From Suillus spraguei (taxonomy: Eukaryota > Basidiomycota > Agaricomycetes > Boletales > Suillaceae): a stretch of DNA of 64,000 nt. Each line of letters opens with the position of its first letter. Position 1 is the stretch's first letter. The translations under genes and the position numbers were made by a program. The notes beneath the pieces were generated by a model, which saw only the letters and a list, made by a program, of their open reading frames with translations, was not told the origin of the DNA and ran no database searches. Shown here piece after piece: positions 11,976 to 23,219 of this stretch. The stretch is from the NCBI GenBank assembly GCA_016800925.1, contig JABCPU010000003.1:310001-374000 (forward strand), given 5' to 3'.

Positions 11976-13361
11976 ATGGAACCAGATCAGAAAGCTGAGG
12001 CTTCAATGCAAGCTTCCTCAAGTGACACCAACAAACAGCTGGTGCAGCCGGCCCAAGAAACCAAACCTATTCAAATCCCACAACCACCCATCAATCGCTC
12101 AGAACTAATAGCAAAAGCTCGCACTTTCCTATCAACCCCCCATATCCGCTCGCAGGACGATACGTCTAAACATGCGTTCCTCGTCGATAAGGGGCTTACA
12201 CAAGACGAAATTCATTCACTACTCCGCGAAATCGTAAGTGACCTAGCTGACGTCTATTCAAGTCGCTCATGAGCACTTAGCCTCCACCAGTACCACCACG
12301 AACATATCCCCAGCTTCCTCCATCCAATCTCCCAAACATGTTCATTGGGATGGCGCGTATATTTACATGGCTCACTGGTACCTCTGCATTCGTCCTCCTC
12401 ATCTACTACGTGAGCGTACTCGCTCCATACTAAAGCACAGCTAACCTTCGTTTGAAGCGGTTTTTGCTACCAAGAATTTCCCAAACCTACCACGCTCGCC
12501 GTGCACTCCGTGCGCACCAGTCCGGACTAATGCTCCGTCTCAACAAATCCCTCACTACATTCAAGGAGAAGCAAGCGGAATGTTTTGTCAACCTACCAAA
12601 GCCCATGCTATATAAAGAGGAGCCAAAGTATGCAGACTGCCATTCGCTAGATGATATTCTTGCATGTCGCCGCAAGGCAGACATTGATGACGACGACGCT
12701 GGTGATACTTCAAATGTCTCAATTTTGCGCTCTGCTATCGAGGAATTGGCTCGTTCGAAGGAAAGTACCGAGGGAATAAGCACGGGAGATTTATTCAACC
12801 ATCTGGAAGCTAAGCTTCCGTGGTTGAAGGGAGAACAAGGCGCCGAGTGTCAGGTCCGTACTCCATCCGCTTTCAGCGCTATAAACCTATTTGATTATAC
12901 AGAATGATCTCTGGCAAATGCTCAACGAGTCTCTTCTGTTCACTTCCACCTCGCCATCCACCACCATCTCATCTATCCCTGAACCCTCTGGTCTCCTCTG
13001 GACATATGTTCCTCCACCAATATCACCCCCTCCGCCCATGATTGTTGCTCTCGACAATTTACAAGCAGCACTTCCCCGTAAAGCACCAGTCCCTCCGCTC
13101 TCACAAACAGTACCTCTCCGCCCTGCACAACGAACCCTCCAAGCGCTGGCAGATTTTACTGGATACATCGCCACCCAAACTTATTCATACGGGATTCACA
13201 TGCGTGGCATCGGCGCGCCCACGACAAATAACACGGACGTAGACGAAATACGCCGCGAGATACGCGCACTTAAAGGTCTCGTTCTTAACAGACGCTCATT
13301 TTTTCCCAGTATGGGGACACCGCGCGCTCCAAGCGAGCCATCAAACCTTTCTGGTGTATGA
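11976..13361 (+). CDS. PEX14: Peroxin-14 (peroxisomal docking protein)
   Basis: PEX14 is the peroxisomal membrane docking factor that binds the PEX5 receptor with its cargo. The start MEPDQKAEASMQ precedes the conserved PEX14 N-terminal domain at about residues 42-85 (RSELIAKARTFLSTP, then HAFLVDKGLTQDEIHSLL). Exon 2 (12281-12409) encodes a Pro-rich linker and a hydrophobic membrane segment (FTWLTGTSAFVLLIYY). Exons 3 (12458-12853) and 4 (to 13361) encode a helical region and a Pro-rich tail ending PSNLSGV. All three introns are phase 0 with standard GT-AG ends. Length is about 412 residues, typical for fungal PEX14. The 3' end faces the SKN1-like gene. Confidence 0.93.
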
Positions 13362-13658
13362 ATTGTCCCTTGTACAGACAACATGCTATATATATTGGTC
13401 TAGTGTTTTACTTTTCTGCACAAATGATGATATAGTGGGACGAATAAATGAGGAACGTTAGTCTAGTCATGGGGCAAAGCAGCCCGCACGCATGGAGGAG
13501 AGTAAGCGAAAAGCAACATGCAAGCAGGCTATGAGTATTCATGGTCAGGTTTCGAAAAGGGAACGTGTTAGAGTTAGGTGCAGTTGTACCAATACAGTGA
13601 AGGGGTAAGAGAAATAACGTCACGGACGTTATGATGGTTGGCGGTTACAAACATAAAA

Positions 13659-16261
13659 CTAGCATTGTCCTAGGAACGAATTCTTGGGGAAAGGTTGATT
13701 ATAGTCGTTTGTCCAGGTGGTAAGGTTTGGATTGGTATACGCCTCAATGTACCTGATAAATATGAGACTCGCTTCGTCAAGTTGAGCGAACAGGAAACAT
13801 ACGTGTTAATATAATCTGCTGTCGGAAAGTCTCGTGGGTCACACCCAATATTCCGTGAGTTTGGTGGCTGATATACACGGATGTAATCCACACGCATGTG
13901 TGCAGGGAAGGGCAAGTGGGCCAGATCGACAGTACCAAAATTAGTGGACATGCCCAAATTCATAATGATGTACTATGAAAAAAGTGAGTTCGTGACGATT
14001 TTAAAATGCAGATAAACAAACCATTGGCTCCTGCGGTATGGGCCTAGCGGAAATGTTGACAACAGGATCCGCTCCCATGCCAGCAACATTCAGTGTCCAT
14101 GCAACTTGATTGTTGGCTACCCATGTTATGTACTGTGGAGCAGTTATTTAGCTTTTGGTATTCTGAAGCCCCATGGGGAATACCAACCGCGTTATCAAAG
14201 CCAGGAACATACTAACGCATGATCAGCCAATGAAAAATCAATGTCGCGTGATGAACGAACCTCGAAACCATACACCGAAAAGCACCCCGTCTCACCCTCA
14301 TAGCAACCTTGATTCGTGGTTGTCACGCCGGAGGTAGCTTGCTGCTCCACCCCACCAATGTAGGTATTTAGAGCTGTGAGCGACGGGTTTGGTATTATTT
14401 CGTTTTCGCTGGTGTTTTTCCAGATGTAACCAGCGTTGAAAGGCTGAGGGGAAAAGGGAATACGTGAGCTCTGCCTTGGGCCATAAGATATCACACACAT
14501 ACAGCCCATTGTGCTGACTGGGAAACCTGACCTGAAAGAGGGTCACCCGTAATCTTGAGTTTGTTAAATCCTCAGTTCAACTAATACATAAAGCAAGCCA
14601 TACCTGTGCCTCGAACATGTCGATCTCAGGGGCGGCGCGCCCGACATATGTCCCATCTGAATGCACAGGACCTGGGTGAGACTCGCCTTTGCAAGTGCAC
14701 CGCGAGAGCCGCTGGCCAGGAAGGAAAGACAAGGCCCCGCCTTCAGTTGGGTCTCCGCCTTGAGTAGCTGCGACTGGGAGACCATTAAAGGTTTGATTTG
14801 GTGCAGTACCAACATCACAGGCGTCATAGGTATAAGGCCACTGTGAACCACGATCAGATCGATGCGCGAGAACGGAGAGAAGGATAAACGACGAACCATT
14901 CCTTCCAAGCTTGCGCCGTAGCCAGCTCGACCAAGATTCCCCAGTGTCCAGATAGCGGGCCACAATCCTGTGGTACACGTTGACCATGCATGTTTATATT
15001 CACAACACGCTCTCTTACCAACTATATTGTTCACACCAGGCAATGAGACGGACGCTTCGATGTATCCGCCGGTGAAACAGAATTTGTTCCTGTATACGAA
15101 TGAGAAGGTTCACAAAATGCCGGCCAGATGAAAACTTGCCACGAGGATACCATGCCTATTAAGAACAGGTATGAGCACTTAGGAATAGGACAACAAAGGA
15201 GGATTTAAAAGAGCCCAGAAACATTGTAGATCATGAAGTACTCACCGCCCTGATAGTTTAAGTTATGGGTGTCCTTTTGAGACAATGTGATTACAAGGTA
15301 GCCATCTTGCGTGGTGATCGCCTCGGGGTCATACCACTCAAGGTTGTTGGTTTCCTGGGATGACCATCAGCATCTTAATATGGGTAATGTCGAAGTAAGT
15401 TACCCAGTAATGTAGATTGGCCGCTTCCCAGTATGGATCGTCGCCTGGCCAGAATGTTCTTCCTGGAGTATTGAATTCATCAGAGAAGACGAGCTGCATG
15501 TCTGGCCCACTATTCCAGGAGGGTTTTGTATACGCGCTACTGGGGGTATCGGTGTCGATCAGGCCCAAATTTCCAGGAATCTGTGGTATCTGATGATCGA
15601 GATGCCATTGAATTGTTGAAGTTTCAAGACAATAAGAAGACATACTTGTCCACTTGCGTTTATTCCTCCTAGGTTGAACCCACCTTGATTTGATAGAGCG
15701 GTCCGTGTGAAATATGTTATTACTGGATATCCAGCGCTGCGAGTATCCAAGTTCAGTCGAATGCAAAATACTCTAATAACCGGGAACGCTCACAAAAGCG
15801 TGACTAGCCCGATGCCCAGGACCAGCAGGCATCCAATATTTGCTAGGCCGCGATCTGGACCCCAAGTGTTGTGATCCCTGATATTTGGATTGTGAAGGTC
15901 GTCGTCGGGTTCCTTGCAATCATTATATAAACTCAAGCCCCATTCACGAGGGTCCGGTGATAAGTGAAACTACAAAACACACGGTCAGTCAACTCGGGGG
16001 CTGAACCCAGAGAGCTCCACGTACACGGTCTGATATCGTAGCCAACCTCGAACCTGCTCCAGCAGTGTACGGTGACTCTGTCTGTGACTGTGAACGTGGT
16101 CAAAGGCAATCACGGAGCCCGGTGTATAGGAAGCTTACCGTTATACTTGCAAAACTTTGTACTCTATCTGACTGCGAAAGAGTGTGTTTATTACGAGGCA
16201 ATAAGCTCGCGTTGGACTCTGGAGAAAGGGTGAGGTCTCCATTGCCTGCTGAATACATCAT
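13659..16261 (-). CDS. SKN1/KRE6 family GH16 protein (beta-1,6-glucan synthesis)
   Basis: A type II membrane protein of the secretory pathway, with a GH16 fold, needed for cell-wall beta-1,6-glucan in yeasts. The start [16 protein letters not shown] leads to a short cytoplasmic part, the family motif [11 protein letters not shown], and a membrane anchor ([20 protein letters not shown] then [10 protein letters not shown]). The lumenal domain has [46 protein letters not shown], the GH16 motif [25 protein letters not shown] and [10 protein letters not shown], ending FLGQC. I infer 16 exons; fitting SSWNKFC requires a GC-AG intron whose donor is at 15139-15138. Length is about 590 residues, with no stops on this model. 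Two short exons (VSQSAQWA and YVPGFDNA) are supported by family conservation. Confidence 0.92.
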
Positions 16262-16683
16262 GGTTGTTGGGAGTAGAAAGAACGTAAGAGGTGGCGTGAC
16301 CCTGCGTAACCACACCCTGAATCTATAGTTACAGGTAAGATTAACGGAGTACATACGAACTTTATTCAGTCACTATCACGAAACCGAACAAGCAAGTGGA
16401 GGGCCATAAAATTTACACATTAATCGTTCTATTACGATTTAAGTTGTTATGGGAAAACTCATACTACCGAGGGATTTTCTGTAGTGAGACACAAAGGCAG
16501 AACCGAATAATGCATTTTTAAAGAACAAAAGGACATGATGGTGAGGCAGACGAAGTAATACTACATTTAGATACATATGTACTATTATTACTTAATCTCC
16601 GAAAATAGACTTTCTGAAATTATTTTGAAACATACTCCGCGAGGCATACCACGTGACTGACATCATGATCGTTGAATCACATT

Positions 16684-16737
16684 CAGTGCCCCCAACCAGC
16701 GACGAGCAGACCTCTTCTCACCATCAGTGTTGAAACG
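16684..16737. repeat. Diverged direct repeat, copy 1
   Basis: Runs AGTGCCCCCAACCAGCGACG, then a CTCTTCTCACCATCAGTGTT-like end. It aligns with 16829-16886 (AGTGCCCCCCCCGACCGGCG, ending TTCTCACCGTCAGTGTT). Confidence 0.5.
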
Positions 16738-16828
16738 TTCATATCCGAAACATGGATTACCTCTTCATCATCTTTTTGCTGTTCACCCATGCTGTACAGT
16801 TCACGTTCTCATATCATATTGATCAATC

Positions 16829-16886
16829 CAGTGCCCCCCCCGACCGGCGATGGATCGATGAGCCGACCTTCTCACCGTCAGTGTTA
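16829..16886. repeat. Diverged direct repeat, copy 2
   Basis: Partner of 16684-16737, about 145 bp away, with an expanded C run. On the minus strand both copies begin NTDGEK-like or the same word in a shifted frame. Confidence 0.5.
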
Positions 16887-17003
16887 ACCGAAATTTCCCC
16901 CATGATATCGCAGACATCCGCTCAAATACCAATACGATTGGAGGCCGCAACGTAACTAGAACCTTCAACGTCATCCATATCTATGTATAGCGTGTTCACT
17001 GCG

Positions 17004-19964
17004 TCACTGGAGCGTTCGTCTCCAATGACCAACCCTTCACACTCCTCCGCGGGGTGACACGTGCAAAGTCATTACGCACGACGGTGTCCTCCATCGTTAT
17101 AGTACCTGACCGCCTTCGCACGCCATGGAGTTGTTGTGCCCTACCATACTTGGAGGGCCAGACGGTCTGCCATTCCCGAGCGCAGCCAAAGTATCCTTCT
17201 TCGAAGAGATGTCCAAGCCCATCGCCTGCATCACGCGTACGAGATCCAAAGACTTGCTAGTACCGGGACTGATCGCGCCGCGCTCGTGGAACGCCTTTTC
17301 ATCAGAAGCTCGCCATGGCCGATGGGCTGCAGCATCTGCGCCGGCCTGGGTGACGGCACAGGAAGCCCGGTGATACCGATCGGCAGATCGCGTTCTCTTG
17401 AAAGAAGTCGTTCTAAATGACGGATACGTTCACTTCTTTCCAGTAACTCAATCGTGCGCGGAGAAGGCGGTGTGTAAGGGTTTGAATGCCTATTCAGTGA
17501 CGAAGTGTGGTAGATGGGCGGCTTCTGCGTAGTTATCGCGTTGTACTTGCTTTCATTAAGGCGCTGATGAGGAGGCTTGTAGTTCTGGCTGTAGTGTGAT
17601 CTTCTGTCGTTTGTGCTGCTGGAACATAGTAACTCTGGTGTGCAGTGTAATCTTCTTCCGTCCGTGCTGCAGGGGGTTTATAACTCTGGCGTATAGCGCG
17701 GTGTTCTTGCGTCCGCGCACCCGGCGGCTTGTAACTCTGGTGCATAGTGTGGTCTTCTTCCGTCCACGCTGTCGGGGATTTGTGTGTAGGTTTAGGAGAG
17801 GTCTTCATCGGAGGCGTCGACGGGGCTGGCAGTTTGACCCGAGGGGAGTCTCCCTCCATGATCTTCTCCGCCTGATTCACTGGGTGGGCAGTCTCTGCTA
17901 CGAGTACATTGATAGGGTCCGACCCTTCAGCCTGAGATTTCCTAAGAGGAGTATGTTCGGGGTAGTGAAACTTCGTTGTAGAGGGGCTGCTTGTTTCCAT
18001 CGCCTTACGAAACAGCTCCGTAAGCAATACATCCGCGTTGATAGAACGTCGCCCGATAGAGGCAGTCGCCAAATTTGTAGCCTTGCCAGCACGCTCTTCA
18101 CCCTTTAAAAGAATAGTGTTGTGTTGTTCTTGGACAGAAGCTCGTTTCGGCATTGCAAATCTCATAAGAGGTGGTGTCGAAACCTGAATTTCGGCTACAG
18201 GCGCGCCCCGGTCCATATCGCTACGTTCTCCTTGATAGCTGCGCGTTCTTTCTTGCGGTGTCGCTGGAGCTGCATGCCGATTCGTCTGGAGCGACGGAGT
18301 ACGTTCCACAGGCCTAGGCGACGCAGAATCGACCAACCAATCCGACTGTCGAGAATCATACGCGGAGCGAAATCCGGAGGTCCCTTCCGGATCGACAAAT
18401 CCAGAAACGGAACTCGGATCATTGTGACATGGAGAAACATCAGGTTCCGGGGTCCGCAGGGATCCTCGACTTTGTTGCTGCGATTCTTCTTGATTGTCCC
18501 GAGAATGTCTACCCTTGTGCCTGCGAGGACGACGAGGCCTGCGCTTGCTTGGCGGGCCTTCCTCCTGTTCGGGTGTCAAGGCAATTTCCTGACGTGCGGC
18601 GCACTTCCGCAGTGGGGAGACTAGGATCTGAGAGGCTAGGTCTGGATATCGTGCGGCTAACTATAAATGTGATTTTTATTGTGAACCGCGGATGACGACA
18701 ACAAATAGTAAGATAAGAACTTACGTTTGTGGCGTCCGCATAAGTAACAGCAATAGGCACCTCTGCGTGCTTGGTCTTGATAGGAGGAGTTGTATAGGTT
18801 CCGCCGATATTCTCAATCCTGTATTCAGTGGCGGATTTAACGATATCTGTAGATGCTACATTGGGTATCTAAATTTCATTTAGCGGTTCAGAATATCAGA
18901 AAAACTGGTAACTAGGAACATTCACGATGATGCTGTTCTTGCGAGGAGACAAACTCCTTTCTATGGGTGCGGTGCATTGAATGATATTGGATGCGAATGG
19001 TTGCTGTACGTGACCAAGAGACAGTGGTTCTGATGCTTCAAATGATTCTGGAATGATTGCAGACTTAATTGAGTCTAGGGAATTATTGGCCGGCTAAAGT
19101 AAATGTCAGCGGCATAGACACCGATTCGTTCAATGTTACGGACGTGTTCAACAGGCGCGAATTCCTCTTTGGGTATGACAGATAATGTTCTTTCGATTAA
19201 CGATGGTTTATTAACATTCTATACAGGATTAGACTTTGTACGATAAGATGGGCGGTCACAATACTCACCCCTGGTAGGCCAGAGCCTGTGGCAACAACAC
19301 CTTCATTCCCCGATGTACGCGGAGGCCCATGTAGTACGGGTTCTGGGATACAAAAGTCTCGGTTGCATTTTGACTGTAAGTATGTGGCGTGAAAATTAGT
19401 TCCGCGACGACCGTGAGCAAAACTAACCTCTTGGCGGGTGACTGATGCGCAATCAAGGCCGAGTGTCTATGCATGATATTATTCAATGTCCAAATTTTGA
19501 AGATATCACATGTTCCAAAAACTCATACCTCTCCACTAGTGGCCGCCGCCTTATCAAACTTAATATGCTGTAATTTAGAGTAAAATGTAGAAAGGGAACT
19601 CACAGCAACCACCACGCTGGACCCATTAGGCTTAGCATTGTTTGGCGTAGGCGCAATGGCAGTAGCTTTGTCTTCCTGCATGATAGCCTTGAGGGTCATC
19701 TCAAGGTCAGAGTGTCAAAATACCCGACCTTGTTCCTAGACATAGTCACATCGGCACCCTGTGTACATTATTCAGGACTCGCCAACGAAGCGGCGAGTGA
19801 CTTACAGCAGTTGCTTCAATCTGACCCTGCGTAATCTCGCCATTGGAGGCTGCGCTCATAGCACTTGCAGTTGCGCACGGAGCCGCATGAACAGTATTAG
19901 TCGCCGGCTTTTCTGAAGAGCCAACGGGAGTACTAGCTGGAGGGCGGCTTGCTTCAACCCCCAT
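17004..19964 (-). CDS. Unrecognised Ser/Pro-rich protein; 3' end broken by apparent frameshifts
   Basis: No family recognised. Start MGVEASRPPASTPVG at 19964. Ten exons join in frame: 53 codons, then 10, 28, 13, 13, 35, 25, 58 and 48 codons, then a long last exon from LAARYPDLASQILVSP; every intron is phase 0. The protein is Ser/Thr/Pro-rich with a basic patch (PPSKRRPRRPRRHKG). Near its end a 17-residue unit of the QSYKPP type repeats about four times (17577-17775). In the last unit one base is missing (about 17590), giving a stop at 17533. Reading resumes convincingly in the next frame (IELLERSERIRHLERLL, then LPIGITGLPVPSPRPAQ). A second shift near 17265 leads to SLDLVRVMQAMGLDISSKKD and a third near 17105 to MEDTVVRNDFARV, ending at 17004. 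The strict open frame stops at 17533. Either the tail is decaying or the sequence has indel errors. Confidence 0.65.
17577..17775 (-). repeat. Coding tandem repeat, 51 bp unit (17 residues)
   Basis: About four consecutive units on the minus strand: TEEDHTMHQSYKPPGAR, TQEHRAIRQSYKPPAAR, TEEDYTAHQSYYVPAAQ, then TTEDHTTA followed in the next frame by QNYKPPHQR. The unit looks disordered, with a Tyr-Lys-Pro-Pro core. Confidence 0.8.
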
Positions 19965-20772
19965 CGGTTGTGCGAATTATAAATAAAACTAATATCGTTC
20001 TGACTGGATGAGGAAACACGACGGGATTTTGGCTTCGGTAGAGAGCGAACGTACTGTAGCCCCTGGGTGACTCAACACGCCCTCAGCGCTAGTTCTAGGG
20101 TTGATATAATTGCTGGCGGGCACTTGTCTGGTGAATGACTAAAATTAACAGGGATGGAGGTAAAGAGAGAGATGTTCGATTTGACAATGAACTGACCACA
20201 AAGTAGACCAAACAGATCAGTATACCAAACGTTGGTGAGTTTCGATTCCAGCACTGTGCAAGTGGATACATGCTGGCCTGGAACGCGTAAAGAAACATGG
20301 GATAACTTGCAAAAGCTTCTGGAGTCTACACGGGGTAACGCCGACAGGACTGTAGAACCTGCAATAGTACTAGCGTGTCCGAGGATCGAAAAACTGTCGC
20401 GCAGATAAATATTTGATGCCAGTCCCCGGACGAGAAGTTCAAACTAGTCACCTTCGAGTCTTCGACTGTCCTCCACTCGTGTATCGTTTCAAACTTTGCA
20501 TCCTATGGCTGTGGTTCACGACAGTGATGTGGGACCCGGGCTATGCGACAAGCAACAAATCATCTCACGCTAAAGTTGAGACAATAATATCAGGCTCAGT
20601 GCTCATCAGACGGAGTCTCATTCAACATCTTCTAGACTCTCTCCTGCTACCGGCTGTGCCGCTCAGTAGTTCTTCTTTCTTCGATCCTTTGACTGTATTA
20701 TCGAGTTTCTCAGCTGTCCTGCACCTAGTACTAATAGGGTGTCATCGTCAACATATTCTGGCCGATTTAAAT
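19965..20772. other. Intergenic, divergent promoter region
   Basis: About 0.8 kb between divergent genes. A minus-strand frame at 20095-20298 (start MFLYAFQASMYPLAQ) is open but could not be joined convincingly to the gene starting at 19964. An upstream exon there is possible but unproven. Confidence 0.4.
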
Positions 20773-22410
20773 ATGAACGCACCATCTAGTTACGATCCTA
20801 CGCCAATCTACGACAGCGTAGATATCGACATGGTTATCAAAGTCCTGTCGCAGACAGCTTTCAGTTCGTGCACTTGTCTTCCGTATCCCCGTGATTAGAC
20901 ATTAATATGTTGTCTATCCACAGGTCCCTTCTTTACGTGTTTCATACCCATATTCTACGTCTTTCAAGGTTACGAATTCGTAGACCCCGTTGTGCTCGTT
21001 CCATCCGTATATTGCGCAGCTGTTTCTATTTTCTGTGCGTCCTCAGATATACGAGCGCTTCTGATACTAACATACAAGCAGGGCTCTTGAAGTGGATCTC
21101 GCAGTTGTACCGCAACCAAGGGAGCTTTTTCTTCAAGCCTGAACCCTTAGATTGGAGCGAACAGATTATAGTCATCACTGGAGGTACGACCTTTATCTGT
21201 CGCATTGGGCGCTTCTATGACTTACGACGAATATAGGCGCTTCGGGAGTAGGAGAACTATTGGCAAACACACTCGCTGTCCGCAACGTCACGGTTGTCGT
21301 GCTTGATATCAAACCAATAGTGACTGAAAACTGTACGTCACCCTTTCCTATTTACTTTCTATCCAATGCGAATCTTGTCACCAGACAATATCACTTATTA
21401 TCAATGTGACGTTTCGAAGTGGGAGGAAGTCGAAGCTATCTCAAAGAAGATCATTGAGGAGGTATGTTGTCTTGCATCTTTTATGGGGATATATTTATTT
21501 ATTTTTTCATTATAGATCGGTCAACCCACTATGCTCGTCAACAACGCTGGCGTTGTGCAAGGTAAACTCGTCATTGATCTCAAACCAGAGGATGTATATC
21601 AGTATGTCACTTGACATCTCACTTGAATACTGGATGCTCAAACATATCCTTTAGGACATTTGGTGTGAACACCCTGGCCCATTTCTGGACCTTGAAGGCG
21701 TTCTTACCGGGAATGATCAAAAACAAGACTGGTCATATTGTGAGTCTCTTCATATGTCGGAGTGAAGCATTATGAATTGCTACCTTAGGTCACAATGTCA
21801 TCTGTTATGGGCTTCGTTGGCAGTGCCCGAATGGGTAAGCTTTAACATACTTTATCCAATACTGCCCCTCACACAAGCCTGTAGCCGATTATAGCGCATC
21901 AAAGGCGGCTCTAGTGACCATGAACGAGTCTCTGCGTTACGAGCTTGACAAAGTGTATGTATATGAATTACATACAATACTGCCCCATGCTAATCTTGCT
22001 CGTAGGTATGATGCGCCCGGGATTCGTACCACCATTGTTTGTCCAGGACACATCTTAACCCCCATGTTTTCCACCATCCAACAGCCATCCAACCCATTCT
22101 TCCAGTTCTTTGTACCATCCGTCGCGCCAGTGACAGTAGTAAAGGCAGTCATCACTGCACTTGACGCACAGCAGTCCCGAACTATTTATCTGCCGTTTTA
22201 CACGAATTTGTCACCGGCGCTTAGGATGATACCTAGTTACCTCAGGGATCTCTGCCAGAAGGTTTGTCATGTTACCTTACATGAAAATTGATTAATTGAC
22301 GGACGACGGACCAGTTATCCGGAGCTGATTATGCCATGGGGAATTTTACGAAGGTGACAGCACGCAGGTCGGATGAAGAAGACCTTCCTATTCTTAACAG
22401 TAAAGACTGA
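20773..22410 (+). CDS. Short-chain dehydrogenase/reductase, membrane-anchored RDH/DHRS-like
   Basis: Classical SDR oxidoreductase, probably bound to ER or lipid-droplet membranes as in the retinol-dehydrogenase-like group; the substrate is unknown. The start MNAPSSYDPTPIYDS is followed by a hydrophobic N-terminal region over two exons (PFFTCFIPIFYVFQ, then VLVPSVYCAAVSIF), then KPEPLDWSEQIIVITGG. The cofactor motif TGGASGVG is split by an intron. VNNAG (LVNNAGVVQG), the Ser of VTMSSVMGF and the YxxxK motif (DYSASKAAL) are all present. The last exon ends EEDLPILNSKD. About eight short introns, mixed phases, about 370 residues. All catalytic residues are present and the gene looks intact. Confidence 0.9.
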
Positions 22411-23219
22411 GGACACTATACGCTGTTAATATCGCTGCAGCAATATACTGGACAAACAGAGCCAGTTTCCTAGTGTGATCCATCAAAGTTCTAGCATTGT
22501 GTTTGCAGCTTTGGCTGTGCAGTTATATTATCACTGGCATTTCCCGGTCTGGTTAGGGGTTTCAACTTCGAAGCTTAACGGAACAAGTAGTAAAAGACGA
22601 CTCGTATGTGCAACCGGCTGTGCTTTGCTTGTTTTATATTGATACCTGGATGTCCTGTTCATGCAGGAACATCGTAAATTCCCTATTGTGGAATAAGAAC
22701 CGGCTCGCGACTGCCATTGAGCAAGACCGCTAGCGCCGGGAAAATAAAATGAACAAAAAAGTTCAGCTGTCGAAGCATGCTGAGCAGAGGCAACTCCGAC
22801 GCACCTATTGATATTGCTGTAGGAATTCCAATAGGCTGTCAAGCACTAAGATGAGTATCCTAGATCAGAATCTGCTGCAGCCTTTACGACGCGTGAGGTC
22901 ACCAAGATGAGTTCCAAGTAGGCGTATCAACCGAGACATCCACAGGAGTGAAAATCCACAGTTGTTCACAAAGGGTGCGGGCGGTGTACTTAAGTTGAGT
23001 GGCGTGTAGAATTGTGGACTTCCACAGTTGCAACAAAGGTCTGAGAAACTCCGCTTGGCCACAGCAAAGCGTTCTGGGTCCTATACTTAAAAACGGTGGG
23101 TTAGCTCGTGGTTCTCGCGACCTTTCATCTCTATTTCAAAACGCGTCAAGACAGGGATCCCCCACGAATATTCCAACACGCGTCATACCAATCTTGCCTA
23201 GACCTTATAACACACCACC
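22411..23219. other. Intergenic, about 0.8 kb
   Basis: No gene supported. A 103-codon minus frame (22531-22842) has no motif. A minus-strand tRNA-like word near 22675-22745 was examined and rejected. Confidence 0.5.

Larger units (their letters stand above)
16262..17003. other. Intergenic with a degenerate repeat pair
   Basis: No intact gene. It contains two diverged copies of a roughly 55 bp sequence (listed separately). The minus strand here directly continues the 3' side of the frame-shifted gene at 17004-19964 and keeps short open stretches between stops, so it may once have been coding. Confidence 0.4.

Noticed and set aside
16752..16955. Plus-strand frame with a hydrophobic start (MDYLFIIFLLF) that could be a secreted peptide
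   Set aside because: It lies over the diverged repeat pair, and no promoter, intron or family supports it.
17125..17420. Plus-strand frames of 80-94 codons
   Set aside because: The minus strand over the same bases has better coding character (SLDLVRVMQAMGLDISSKKD); the plus frames are its mirror.
17596..18624. Long plus-strand frames of about 167-170 codons
   Set aside because: They are antisense to the long last exon of the Ser/Pro-rich gene and lack any motif.
22675..22745. Minus-strand sequence resembling a tRNA (GCTCAATGG and GGTTCTTATTCC words)
   Set aside because: The A- and B-like boxes are far too close and no cloverleaf stems pair.
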